A stretch of DNA of 64,000 bases. It comes from Paraburkholderia ginsengisoli NBRC 100965. Its GTDB lineage: Bacteria > Pseudomonadota > Gammaproteobacteria > Burkholderiales > Burkholderiaceae. The notes beneath the pieces are model-generated. The model saw only the letters and a program-made list of their open reading frames with translations. It was not told where the DNA came from and searched no databases. Below, piece by piece: positions 26,200 to 35,073 of the stretch. Each line of letters starts with the position of its first letter. Positions within the stretch are counted from its first letter, which is position 1. The position numbers and the translations under genes are program-made. The stretch lies in assembly GCF_000739735.1 (NCBI RefSeq), contig NZ_BBJF01000014.1, forward strand, positions 62,001-126,000, given 5' to 3'.

Positions 26200-27077
26200 G
26201 CGCTCGCCTGCACGCCGCGCCGCGTGGCCTTGCGAGCGCTCGGGGTGATGGCGTTGGCGGCGTCGATCGCGGCGACGAGTCCGTCGATCCTCGCCAGTTG
26301 CGCGCGATTGTCGTAATCCCACGGATGGAAGCCGGGCCGGAAAAAGCTCAGCCATTCCCCGGCGATGCGCGGAAACACGCCGTGGCGCGGACCGTACAGA
26401 TACTTGACGATGCGCCACATGCCGCGCAAATGGCCGCCGCGTTTGCGATCGGCGATCAGCAGACGCACGTGGAAGTCGAACACGATCAGCCAGAACGTCA
26501 CGGTGGTGGCGAGCATCGTGCCGGTGCGCAGCAGATAGCGGCCGAGCCCAGGTTTGAGCACGGTATTCCAGACGTCATAGGAAACGGCCTTATGCTCGGT
26601 TTCCTCCAGCGCATGCCAGGTCCACATCTGCGTATAGCCTTCGACCGATCCACCGATGCGCGTCGCGTCCTCTAGTAGCAGGTTGGCGAGCATCGCCGTG
26701 TAGTGTTCGAGGCAGACGGTGATCGCGAGCTGATACGAATCCGGCAGCACCTTGCGGAAGAAGTTGAGAACCGCCCACAGTCGCTTGTCCAGTTTGTGCG
26801 CGGGCAGGCCGGCCTCCTGCAACAGGTCGTTGTACTCGATGTGCTCGCGCGTATGCATCGCTTCCTGACCGATGAAGCCGAGCACCTGCTTCTTCAACTC
26901 GGGGTCGTCGATGCGGTCGCGATAGTTGCGCACGCTGTCCATGAAGAACCGTTCGCCAGCCGGGAACAGCAGCGACAGCGCGTTGAAAAAATGCGTCACG
27001 TACGGGCCTTGCGCGTGCCAGTCGCATGCGCGTTCGGGCGGCAGGTTGAAGCGGACGTCGCGGCGAACCGGCATCAT
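26196..27077 (-). CDS. Predicted metal-dependent hydrolase (PF10118 family)
   Basis: 293 residues from ATG 27077, preceded by AGGAG at 7 bases. Helical protein with several Glu/His pairs suitable for a di-metal site: IGQEAMHTREHIEYND, VCLEHYTAM and WHALEETEHKAV. Members are annotated as metal-dependent hydrolases but the reaction is not established and a ferritin-like di-iron centre is equally consistent. Found between the SDR and the alpha/beta hydrolase in one operon. Confidence 0.85.
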   Translation of the reverse strand: MMPVRRDVRFNLPPERACDWHAQGPYVTHFFNALSLLFPAGERFFMDSVRNYRDRIDDPELKKQVLGFIGQEAMHTREHIEYNDLLQEAGLPAHKLDKRLWAVLNFFRKVLPDSYQLAITVCLEHYTAMLANLLLEDATRIGGSVEGYTQMWTWHALEETEHKAVSYDVWNTVLKPGLGRYLLRTGTMLATTVTFWLIVFDFHVRLLIADRKRGGHLRGMWRIVKYLYGPRHGVFPRIAGEWLSFFRPGFHPWDYDNRAQLARIDGLVAAIDAANAITPSARKATRRGVQASA

Positions 27078-27144
27078 GGCCTTTCTCCTTGTGATTCTGG
27101 GCGCACGACTGAGCGTGCGGGGTGAGTGGAGCGCATCGCGCGCA

Positions 27145-28053
27145 TCACGCGCGTTTGCCGTCGACCTGAGCGGCGCGGCGCGCGCGCTTTTCGGCGACGC
27201 GTTTCAGTCGCCGCGTTTGCATCACGACCAGCGCCTGGTAAGCAGCCGGCAACATGCGAGCGAGCCAGTCGGCGGCGCGCGCGTCGCGTCCGATCAGCAC
27301 GCGCCGTTTGTTCTTGCGCACGCCGTCGAGAATCACGCGCGCGGCGTCGTCGGCGGTGGTGATGAAAAACTTCTCGAAGTCGTCCTTGCCTTGCTGTTCG
27401 TTCTCCAGCATGAAGCCGACCATGTTCGGCGCAATCCGGCTCGCCTGCGCGATGCCCGTGCGAATGCCGCCCGGATGCACGCAAGTCGCGGATACGCCGC
27501 ACTTCATCAGGTCGAGTTCCTGGCGCAGTGCTTCGGTGAAGCCGCGCACGGCGAACTTGGTCGCGTTGTAGCCGCTCATGCCCGGCTGTGAAAACAGGCC
27601 GAATACGCTCGACGTATTGACGATGTGTCCCGCGCCGGACGCTTTCAGATACGGCAGGAACGCCTTCGTGCCATGCACCACGCCCCAGAAATTGATGCCG
27701 ACGATCCACTCCAGATCGGCGTAATCCATGCCTTCGATGGTGCTCGACAGCGCCACGCCCGCGTTGTTGAACACGAGGTTGACGCGCTCATGCCGCAGCG
27801 CCGTTTCGGCGGCCCATGCGAACATCGCCGCGCGGTCCGCGACGTCGAGCACGCGCGTCGTGATGTTCAACGGCGAGCCGACGATGTGCGGCGCAGCGGC
27901 GCGCGCCAGTTGCTCGGTCTCGGCGAGGCTCGTCGCATTGCGGTCGGCGAGCGCGAGGTGGCAGCCTTCGCGCGCCAGTTGAATCGCGAGCGCGCGACCC
28001 ATGCCCGAACCCGCGCCGGTGATCGCGGCTACCCTGTCGGTAAAGTTGTTCAT
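27145..28053 (-). CDS. Short-chain dehydrogenase/reductase
   Basis: 302 residues from ATG 28053 (GGAG 8 bases upstream). Cofactor motif TGAGSGMG (12-19), NNAG at 96-99, catalytic Ser149, Tyr162 and Lys166 (YNATK). The C-terminal about 60 residues are basic and extended (KNKRRVLIGRDARAADWLARMLP), typical of the SDR subgroup found next to Baeyer-Villiger-type monooxygenases. It could interconvert an alcohol and the ketone used by the monooxygenase upstream. Specific substrate unknown. Confidence 0.9.
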   Translation of the reverse strand: MNNFTDRVAAITGAGSGMGRALAIQLAREGCHLALADRNATSLAETEQLARAAAPHIVGSPLNITTRVLDVADRAAMFAWAAETALRHERVNLVFNNAGVALSSTIEGMDYADLEWIVGINFWGVVHGTKAFLPYLKASGAGHIVNTSSVFGLFSQPGMSGYNATKFAVRGFTEALRQELDLMKCGVSATCVHPGGIRTGIAQASRIAPNMVGFMLENEQQGKDDFEKFFITTADDAARVILDGVRKNKRRVLIGRDARAADWLARMLPAAYQALVVMQTRRLKRVAEKRARRAAQVDGKRA

Positions 28054-28132
28054 CGGCTTATCTCCTGTCCTCTCTGAACGGTGCGCTGTCGTTGTCGTTA
28101 TGGTTGTTGCTTGTGCTCTCGTCGATGCGTCG

Positions 28133-29731
28133 TCAGGATGTCTGCGCCGACGTCGCGGCGGCGCTGTCATGAACCTGCGTGAGCGGCTGCGTGCCCGGCT
28201 GAGCGCCAGGTTGCGGTACGGGCGAATACGCGAGATAGTCGGCCATGCTGAAGGTGCGGGTGGCCCGGCGGAATTTGTACGCAAAGCCCGGCCACAGCGT
28301 GGTGTTCTTGCCGGTCTTCGGATCGAGATACCAGCTCTTGCAGCCGCCCGTCGACCAGATCGCGCGGCTGAGCTTCTGCTGGATCTGTTCGTTGTAGCTG
28401 TGCTCTACCTGCGGGCGCACTTCGATCGCGGCGGTGCGCTCGGCCTGCATCATTTTCAGCGCGCGCAGGATGTATTCGACCTGCGATTCGATCATGAACA
28501 CCATCGAGTTATGGCCGAGACCGGTGTTCGGGCCGACGATCATGAAAAAGTTCGGATAACCAGGCAATGTCGTACCGAGGTACGCATGCGCGCCGTCGCG
28601 CCACGTATCGACGATATCGACGCCGCCGCGGCCACGCACCACGCCCGCCGGAAACGGATCGGCCACCTGGAAACCGGTGCCGAAGATCAGGCAGTCGACC
28701 GGATGGCGCACGCCGTCGGTGGTGACGACCGCGTCTTCTTCGATGCGGGCGATGCCGGTGGTCGTCACCGACACGTTCGGCCGGGAAACGGCAGGGAAGT
28801 AGTCGTTCGAAATCAGGATGCGCTTGCAGCCCATCGTGTAGTCCGGCGTGAGCGTGGCGCGCAGTTGCGGGTCGGGCACCTGTCGGCGCAGATGACGCTC
28901 GGCGACTTTCTGCGCGGTCTTCATCAGCGACGGATGAATCGCGAAGCCAAACGCGCGCGATTCAAGCATGCAGTAAAGCGCCGAACGCATGATCTTCTGC
29001 GTGAACGGCAGGTGCCTGAACAGCCACTGTTCGAGCGGCGTCACCGGACGGTCGGCCTTCGGCATGATCCACGGCGGCGTGCGCTGGAACAGATCCAGAT
29101 GCGCGACACGCGGGGCGATCTGCGGGACGAACTGGATCGCGCTCGCACCTGTGCCAATCACGGCGACGCGTTTGCCGTCCAGCGGACAGCCGTGGTCCCA
29201 GTGCTGTGAGTGAAACGACTTGCCGCGAAACGTTTCGATGCCGGGGATGTTCGGCATGGCCGCCCGCGACAGGCCGCCCATGCCCGAAATCAGCACGCGC
29301 GCCGACCATTGCTGGCCGTTCGCGAACGTCAGTTGCCAGCGGTGACGCGTGTCGTCGTAGACCGCGCTCGCGAGTTCATGAGCGAAGCGCAGATGACGCT
29401 GCACGCCGAAGCGCTGCGTGCAATCTTCGAGATACGCGCGAATTTCCGGCTGGCACGCGAACATGCGGGTCCAGCGCGGATTCGGCGCGAACGAAAACGA
29501 GTAGACGTGCGATTGGACGTCGCATGCGCAACCGGGGTAGTGGTTGTCGCGCCACGTACCGCCGACCGAGTCGGCCTTTTCGGCGATGATGAAATCGGTG
29601 ATGCCGGCTTGCCGCAACCGGATCGCCATGCCGAGGCCCGCAAAACCGGAGCCGATGATGGCAATGTCGGTTTCGACGGGGGCGCCGGCGTCGGGCGGCG
29701 CGGCGTCATGCGGCGTCATACGTGCGTTCAT
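28133..29731 (-). CDS. Flavin-containing Baeyer-Villiger-type monooxygenase
   Basis: 532 residues from ATG 29731, chosen because GGAG is 9 bases upstream; other Mets in frame lie at 29719 and further 5'. FAD motif GSGFAG (27-32), the BVMO fingerprint FxGxxxHxxxW (Phe168 to Trp178), second nucleotide motif VIGTGASA, and the late WSTGGCKSWYLDPKTGKN block found in EthA-like and CzcO-like enzymes. It would insert oxygen next to a carbonyl using NADPH. First gene of the operon, with a perfect palindrome upstream. Confidence 0.92.
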   Translation of the reverse strand: MNARMTPHDAAPPDAGAPVETDIAIIGSGFAGLGMAIRLRQAGITDFIIAEKADSVGGTWRDNHYPGCACDVQSHVYSFSFAPNPRWTRMFACQPEIRAYLEDCTQRFGVQRHLRFAHELASAVYDDTRHRWQLTFANGQQWSARVLISGMGGLSRAAMPNIPGIETFRGKSFHSQHWDHGCPLDGKRVAVIGTGASAIQFVPQIAPRVAHLDLFQRTPPWIMPKADRPVTPLEQWLFRHLPFTQKIMRSALYCMLESRAFGFAIHPSLMKTAQKVAERHLRRQVPDPQLRATLTPDYTMGCKRILISNDYFPAVSRPNVSVTTTGIARIEEDAVVTTDGVRHPVDCLIFGTGFQVADPFPAGVVRGRGGVDIVDTWRDGAHAYLGTTLPGYPNFFMIVGPNTGLGHNSMVFMIESQVEYILRALKMMQAERTAAIEVRPQVEHSYNEQIQQKLSRAIWSTGGCKSWYLDPKTGKNTTLWPGFAYKFRRATRTFSMADYLAYSPVPQPGAQPGTQPLTQVHDSAAATSAQTS

Positions 29732-29762
29732 CCGATCCGTCTCCATTTTGACTCTATTAACT

Positions 29763-29782
29763 GTTACATTGGTTGATGTAAC
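29763..29782. promoter_or_regulatory. Perfect palindrome upstream of the monooxygenase operon
   Basis: GTTACAT-TGGTTG-ATGTAAC, 7-bp arms and a 6-bp spacer, about 32 bp upstream of the operon start. Size and placement fit an operator for a TetR-type or similar dimeric regulator; no such gene is adjacent. Confidence 0.65.
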
Positions 29783-29896
29783 CATAGAGGCTGGGAACGG
29801 ATGACGCAAGACGCCGGTTAGACGCCCGACTCTAGGCGCGCGTCGGCACGGCGCCTCGCGCGCTTCACAGGCCGGCGCGCTGTACGCGCCAACGCT

Positions 29897-30892
29897 TCAG
29901 CGCGTGGCGAGTGCCGCCGCGACGACCGGGCTTTGCCAGACGTTGTCCTTCACGGTAATTTTCTGCGGGATCAGGTGGGCGCCGTAGAACGCGTCGGCGA
30001 CGACCTGCTGGGAGCGCACGATCTCGTCATTGACGGCGCTGGTGCCGTACGGATAGCGGCGCACCCACGTCTCGACGACCTTCTGATCGAGGCCGACCTT
30101 GGGCGCGATCAGCGCGGCGGTTTCCACCGGATGGCCGTTGACCCACAGGCCGGCAATGCGCAACTGCCCGAGTATCGCGCCGATCACGTCGGGATGTTGC
30201 TGCGCGAAATCGCGCGTCGCTTCGTAGAAGTTGTACGGGCTGTTGAGCTGCGCGTAGTCGACCAGCGTGCGCGCCTTGAGCGCCTGTTGCGCGGACGCGT
30301 AGTACGGATCCCAGATCACCCATGCGTCGACGCTGCCGCTTTCGAAGGCGGCGCGTGCATCGGCGGGCGCCAGGTACACCGGACGAATATCTTCGTACTG
30401 CAGGCCAGCCTTTTTCAGCGCTTCGAGCAGCAGATAGTTCGAACTCGAGCCCTTCTGCAACGCGACGCGTTTGCCCTTCAGATCGGCGACATTGCGCAGC
30501 GTCGAATCGCTTCGGACCAGGATCGCTTCCGCGTGAGGTCCCGAAGGCTCCGCACCCACATACACGAAACGTACGCCGCCGGCTTGCGCGAATACCGGCG
30601 GTGGCGCGCCGGTCGAGCCGAAATCGACGCTGTCCGCGTTCAGCGCTTCGAGCAGTTGCGGCCCCGCCGGGAATTCGAACCACTTGACGGTATAGCCGAG
30701 CGGTTTGAGTTTCTCGTCGAGCGAGCCTTGTGCTTTGAGCACCGCGAGCAAGCCCGATTTCTGATAGCCGATGCGCAATACTTTGCCCGGCTCGCCGTTG
30801 CCGCCCGCGCTCTGCGCGGAAGCGCTCACGGTCGTGAAAGCAGCCAGCAATGCGGCGGCGAGGTGGTGCGGGAAACGAGGGTGACGTGCCAT
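29897..30892 (-). CDS. Aliphatic sulfonate/taurine-type ABC transporter substrate-binding protein (SsuA-like), orphan
   Basis: 331 residues from ATG 30892 (GGAG 8 bases upstream). Signal peptide to about residue 26 (VSASA). SsuA/TauA fold features: RIGYQKSGLLAVLKAQG, FGSTGAPPPVFAQAGG and WVIWDPYYASAQ. In the usual ssu operon a permease and ATPase follow; none is present here, so it must share a distant transporter or have been left behind. Binding of sulfonates or related anions is a family inference. Confidence 0.88.
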   Translation of the reverse strand: MARHPRFPHHLAAALLAAFTTVSASAQSAGGNGEPGKVLRIGYQKSGLLAVLKAQGSLDEKLKPLGYTVKWFEFPAGPQLLEALNADSVDFGSTGAPPPVFAQAGGVRFVYVGAEPSGPHAEAILVRSDSTLRNVADLKGKRVALQKGSSSNYLLLEALKKAGLQYEDIRPVYLAPADARAAFESGSVDAWVIWDPYYASAQQALKARTLVDYAQLNSPYNFYEATRDFAQQHPDVIGAILGQLRIAGLWVNGHPVETAALIAPKVGLDQKVVETWVRRYPYGTSAVNDEIVRSQQVVADAFYGAHLIPQKITVKDNVWQSPVVAAALATR

Positions 30893-31261
30893 CCGGCGAT
30901 CTCCATTGCAGTCGATTGACGTGTGCGCCGGACGTGTGTCGCGCGGTCCGCCGCGCCGCGCGAGGAGCGCGCGCGTGGGGAGGACGCGGCGGGAAACACG
31001 TTGCGGCGACGTTCGAGGATCGTCGCATGGACGTCCCGCTGCTCAAACGAAGCAATCCAGATTTGAATATGACGTGCGAGTGTGAAGAGGGCGCTGTATT
31101 GGCGCATGCACGTCGCGAATCAAACGGAAAGAAGGGCGGACGCCGGGGCGGCCACACGCACGGACACACGCGCGAGCACAGTCATGGGCATGGGCACGGG
31201 CTCAAGCGCGAATACCGCCACGCAAACGCGCCACGCATGCACGCAAACCCCGGCCCCAGCC
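30893..31261. other. Non-coding stretch
   Basis: 369 bp between SsuA-like and MerR genes. I find no supportable gene; one frame encodes a His/Gly string (HTHGHTREHSHGHGHG) but has no ribosome site and runs into the MerR gene. Presumably promoter region of the SsuA-like gene. Confidence 0.5.
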
Positions 31262-32128
31262 TTACTTCCTGGCTTTGCTCTTCTTCGTCTTCGCCCGCTG
31301 CGTGGACGGGCTGTCCGCCGGATGGCCAAGCTTCTTTTCCATGATGGCAGCCGTGCGATCGCCCAGATAATCGCCGGACGCTTCTTCGAGCGCGCGGTTC
31401 ATTTCGCTTTCGACCAGCACGTTCGCCAGCGGCCGCAAGCGCCAGATTGCGTCGACCAGCACGGGCACGTCCGCGGGCGGCGGTAGCGCGTCGGCGTCGT
31501 AGCGGTCCAGTTGATGCACCACCAGATCGACTAGCGCTTTGGCGACCGCATTGAAATGCGGCCTCGCGATGCTCACGGCGTCCAGCAGATCGGCCAGTGG
31601 AATGCCTTCCTTCGCCATGGTCGCGCCGGCGGCCAGCGCGGTGGGATTGCTCGACACGAACGAGAGGCCGTCGCGTTCCAGCAAACCGAGATCGACCGCT
31701 TTCGAAAGCACGCCCGGCGACGCGTTGCCGCCGAACATCCGCAGCAGTTCGACCAGCGAGTATTTCTTCGGCCGCTCGCGCGACCAGCGTCCGCCGATCG
31801 CGGTTTCGAGCCCGAGGATCGAGCGAAGGTCGTGGCCTTCGTCGACCGCCATGATCAGGTCCTGGATGTTCGCGAGCGTGTAGCCGCGGGTCAGCAGGTG
31901 ATTGATCAGCTTCAGACGCGACACGTGCGAGTCGTCATACACGCCGACGCGGCCGCGCTTTTCCGGCGGAGCGAGCAGGCCGCGATCCTGATAGGCGCGC
32001 ACGTTGCGCACGGTGGTGTCGGTGACGCGCGCGAGTTCGTCGACGGTGTATTCGGCGCGGGGCACGTTGCTGGCCGGCTCGACGGAACCGGCAGGCGAGG
32101 GCGGAGCGGGAGGCGGCTTCTTGGACAT
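31262..32128 (-). CDS. MerR-family transcriptional regulator
   Basis: 288 residues. HTH_MerR at about 26-95 (YTVDELARVTDTTVRNVRAYQ ... GVYDDSHVSRLKLI), then a long helical effector region without a Cys cluster, and a Lys-rich tail. The length and lack of Cys exclude the metal-sensing type. No Shine-Dalgarno sequence is visible before ATG 32128. Target genes unknown. Confidence 0.86.
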   Translation of the reverse strand: MSKKPPPAPPSPAGSVEPASNVPRAEYTVDELARVTDTTVRNVRAYQDRGLLAPPEKRGRVGVYDDSHVSRLKLINHLLTRGYTLANIQDLIMAVDEGHDLRSILGLETAIGGRWSRERPKKYSLVELLRMFGGNASPGVLSKAVDLGLLERDGLSFVSSNPTALAAGATMAKEGIPLADLLDAVSIARPHFNAVAKALVDLVVHQLDRYDADALPPPADVPVLVDAIWRLRPLANVLVESEMNRALEEASGDYLGDRTAAIMEKKLGHPADSPSTQRAKTKKSKARK

Positions 32129-32173
32129 GGAGGGATTTTAACGCGCCGGCCTCGGGCCTCACCAGCGCGGTGC

Positions 32174-32818
32174 CTAGCCGCGTTCCCTGCTTGCGTCCCC
32201 GCCGGTGTCTCCGGTCGCGCGCCCGGCGACATCGTCCGGCACGGTGGTGTTGCCGCGTCCGAGCGTGCGCTGCATCAGCGTCGTGTCGAGCCAGCGGCCG
32301 TGCTTGAATCCGACCGCCTTCAGCGTGCCCGTCAGTTCGAAGCCCAACTGCGTGTGGAGTGACAACGAACCGCCGCTGCCGTTATCGGCGATCACGGCGA
32401 TCATCTGGCGCCACGGTCCGCTTTCGCACCGTTCGATCAGCGCCTGCAGCAGCACGCGTCCGAGGCCGCGTCCGCGATAGGCGTCGCCCACGTAGATCGA
32501 ATCTTCGATGGTGTTGCGATATGCGGCCCGCGGGCGGTACGGCGTCGCGTAGCAATAGCCGGCGACTTCGCCGTCGATCTCGGCGACCATATACGGCAGC
32601 CTGTGAGCGCGCACCGACGCGAGCCGCTTGCGCAGTTCATCGACGGACGGCGGGGTCTCTTCGAACGAGGCGACCCCGGTCAGTACGTGATGTGCGTAGA
32701 TCGCCTGAATCGCGGGGAGATCGGCTTCGGTGGCGTCGCGGATTGGCGGGGCCGCGAGTGTGTCCGTTGATGTGCTCATGGACCGGGATGCGGAAGGCGT
32801 GGGGCGGGTCGTGCTCAT
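32174..32818 (-). CDS. GNAT N-acetyltransferase, phosphinothricin acetyltransferase-like
   Basis: 214 residues from ATG 32818 (AGGA at 6 bases); Met 32779 is in frame but has no ribosome site. Acetyl-CoA loop YRGRGLGRVLL, plus SFEETPPS and the GYCYATPYRPRAAYR/EDSIYV blocks that define the PAT/bar/MddA group. These enzymes acetylate phosphinothricin, methionine sulfoximine/sulfone or related amino acids. The 30-residue C-terminal extension after LMQRTLGRG is unusual and low-complexity. Confidence 0.86.
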   Translation of the reverse strand: MSTTRPTPSASRSMSTSTDTLAAPPIRDATEADLPAIQAIYAHHVLTGVASFEETPPSVDELRKRLASVRAHRLPYMVAEIDGEVAGYCYATPYRPRAAYRNTIEDSIYVGDAYRGRGLGRVLLQALIERCESGPWRQMIAVIADNGSGGSLSLHTQLGFELTGTLKAVGFKHGRWLDTTLMQRTLGRGNTTVPDDVAGRATGDTGGDASRERG

Positions 32819-33042
32819 ACGTGTTCCTGTCGTGGCAGGTGAGTTCGATGAAACGCTTACTATGCGCGCCGCGCGCGCCGATTTGAAGCGAGTCAAAAAT
32901 CGCGTGATGCGTGGCGGGTGATGACAGCAAATGGGCAGCACATCCGCTCGCGTCGTTAGCGGGCGATGCCAGCGAGTTTCGACGGCGCGGCACACGCGTT
33001 CAATTCGATGGCTCCGCACTGGGCACTGGGCACTGAAGTGCG

Positions 33043-33969
33043 TCACAAATCGAACTGATCGAATTCGCTTTGCAGTTGCCGGTTCCGCGCCACGCGTTCG
33101 TCGATCCCCGGGCCGAGCCGTTCGACGATCGCCGAGATCAGCAGATTGAACAGGCAGGTGAGCGGGGCGAGCGAGTCCCAGAACTGACCGACGTCGGTCT
33201 TCACCTGCAGCAGGTCGCCGTCGAAATCGCGCGCCCACGGACAATAGATATCGGTGACGAGCGCGAACGGCAGGCCGCGGCGCGTGGCCGCTTCGCAATA
33301 GCGGCGCGCGACCTTCGAGTACGCGCGGGTGTCGGTGACGATCAGATACGGCGACTTGAACTCCGAGTTCAGCGAATCGACGTAGGAACCCGACATGCCG
33401 TCGGAATAGAACACACGCGGCCGGATGTATTCGAGGTAGCTATAGAACGCGTTGCTGATGCCGCGCGTCGATTGAATGCCGAGGATATAGACCGCGTCGG
33501 CGTTCGAGATGCGCTCCGCGACACGGGCGAACAGCGGCGTCTGCGCAAGCTGGTAGACATGCTGGATCGCGCCGATTTCGAGTTCGAGCGAATGCGCAAG
33601 CGCTTGCTGCGCCACGGGCGCGTGTGCGTGCGGCGCGGCTTCGCCGGTCCGGTCGCCCTGGCCGCCTTGCCCGTTCTGATCGCTTTGGGCGGCCGTACGG
33701 CGGAATGCGTCGAGCCGGTCGGTGATCAGCCACGGACGCTCCTGCGCGCCGCGCAATTCGCGCTTCAGGTCGTCGAGATTCCGATAGCCGACGCTGCGCA
33801 GGAAGCGGCCGACCGAAATGCCGCTGGTGCCGGCTTGCTGGGCGATCTGATCGGCGGTTTCGAGGCCGAGCCGGTCGAGGTTCGCGAGCATGTAGCTGGC
33901 GACGCGTTTCGAGGTCGGGGTGAGTTCGGCAAAGCGGGCTTCGACGGTTTGAGCAAAAGCGGTCGGCAT
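33043..33969 (-). CDS. RpiR/MurR-family transcriptional regulator
   Basis: 308 residues. N-terminal HTH_6 (about 1-77, LTPTSKRVASYML, TADQIAQQAGTSGISVGRFLRSVGY) and C-terminal SIS sugar-phosphate-binding domain (about 135-270, VYILGIQSTRGISNAF). A Gln/Gly-rich insert (about 95-122) separates the domains. RpiR regulators usually sense phosphosugars; here no sugar operon is directly adjacent. No ribosome site is visible before the start. Confidence 0.88.
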   Translation of the reverse strand: MPTAFAQTVEARFAELTPTSKRVASYMLANLDRLGLETADQIAQQAGTSGISVGRFLRSVGYRNLDDLKRELRGAQERPWLITDRLDAFRRTAAQSDQNGQGGQGDRTGEAAPHAHAPVAQQALAHSLELEIGAIQHVYQLAQTPLFARVAERISNADAVYILGIQSTRGISNAFYSYLEYIRPRVFYSDGMSGSYVDSLNSEFKSPYLIVTDTRAYSKVARRYCEAATRRGLPFALVTDIYCPWARDFDGDLLQVKTDVGQFWDSLAPLTCLFNLLISAIVERLGPGIDERVARNRQLQSEFDQFDL

Positions 33970-34071
33970 CGTAAGTCGCGGCGCGGTGGTGGGTCGATCA
34001 TCGGAATGATGACATAGTCGACCGGCGGCAAGCGTCCATGCGCATGACGCCGACCGTGCGAGGCGCGCCGT

Positions 34072-34980
34072 TCAAACCGCCGGCCGCACCGGCGCGGTTC
34101 GCGAGAAACGCCGCGCGCCCGCCACGCATGCCACCACCACGACGGTCACCACGACCATCGCCGGCGGCACCTGCTCATGCAGCAGCAGGCCGGCGAGCAG
34201 CAATCCGAAGAACGGCTGCAGCAACTGCAACTGTCCGACCGCCGCGATGCCGCCGAGCGCGAGGCCGCGATACCAGAACACGAAGCCGATCAACATGCTG
34301 AAGAGCGACACGTAGGCGAGCCCCCAGAACGCGGCGTGACTCACGCCGTCGAACGAAGCGGGCCGGGTCCACCATGCGAGCGGCAGCATCAGCGGCAGCG
34401 ACAGCACGAGTGCCCACGAAATGACCTGCCAGCCGCCGAGATGCCGCGACAGCCGCGCGCCTTCCGCATAGCCAAGCCCGCAGACGACGATCGCGCCCAG
34501 CATCAGCGCGTCGCCGATCGGCGACGCGTCGATGCCGTGACGCAGCGCGAACGCGACCACCGCGCCGCTGCCGAGCGCCGAGAACAGCCAGAACGCCGGC
34601 TGCGGACGCTCGCCGCCGCGCAGCACGCCGAAGATCGCGGTGGCCAGCGGCAGCAGGCCGACGAACACGACCGCGTGCGCGGAACTCACATGTCGCAACG
34701 CGAGCGCCGTCAACAGCGGAAAGCCGACCACCACGCCGAGCGCGACCACCACCAGCGGAATCAGATCGCGACGCGCGGGACGTGCCTGACGAAACACCAG
34801 CAGCAGCAACAGGCCGAGCGTGCCCGCGATCGTCGCGCGCGCGACGGTCAGAAACACCGGGTCGAGTCCTTGCACGGCAAGCCGCGTGGCCGGCAGCGAG
34901 CCGCTGAAAATCAGAACGCCCGCGAGTCCGCTGAGCCAGCCGTTGGTTGTCTTGTCCATCGGAAGAGAGTCCATGCCCAT
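34072..34980 (-). CDS. EamA/DMT-superfamily transporter
   Basis: 302 residues, ten hydrophobic helices in two EamA repeats. Of three possible Mets (34980, 34974, 34959) I keep the first, which has AGG 7 bases upstream. Probable exporter of an amino acid or small metabolite. Divergent from a MocR-type regulator with GTAC operator boxes between them, so it is the likely target gene. Confidence 0.87.
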   Translation of the reverse strand: MGMDSLPMDKTTNGWLSGLAGVLIFSGSLPATRLAVQGLDPVFLTVARATIAGTLGLLLLLVFRQARPARRDLIPLVVVALGVVVGFPLLTALALRHVSSAHAVVFVGLLPLATAIFGVLRGGERPQPAFWLFSALGSGAVVAFALRHGIDASPIGDALMLGAIVVCGLGYAEGARLSRHLGGWQVISWALVLSLPLMLPLAWWTRPASFDGVSHAAFWGLAYVSLFSMLIGFVFWYRGLALGGIAAVGQLQLLQPFFGLLLAGLLLHEQVPPAMVVVTVVVVACVAGARRFSRTAPVRPAV

Positions 34981-35032
34981 GAAAAGACCTATAGCATCCG
35001 ACTTTTCACCGTTAACGGTAAGCTACAGATCA

Positions 35033-35073
35033 GTACAATTCACACAAACTGTACCGAACATGGAGCAGTACAG
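35033..35073. promoter_or_regulatory. Three GTAC boxes in the EamA/MocR intergenic region
   Basis: CAGTACAATT, ACTGTACCG and GCAGTACAG have their GTAC cores at 35033, 35051 and 35068, spaced 18 and 17 bp. Repeated boxes of this kind in front of MocR genes are typical binding sites; the last abuts the mocR start codon. Confidence 0.6.

Noticed and set aside
30850..31344. Small frame with a His/Gly string (HTHGHTREHSHGHGHG)
   Set aside because: No ribosome site, runs into the MerR gene, and His arises from repeated CAC/CAT in GC-rich DNA. A metal chaperone cannot be supported.
33016..33040. Short direct repeats of ACTGGGC near the RpiR gene end
   Set aside because: Only three imperfect copies with no associated gene or symmetry; probably chance.
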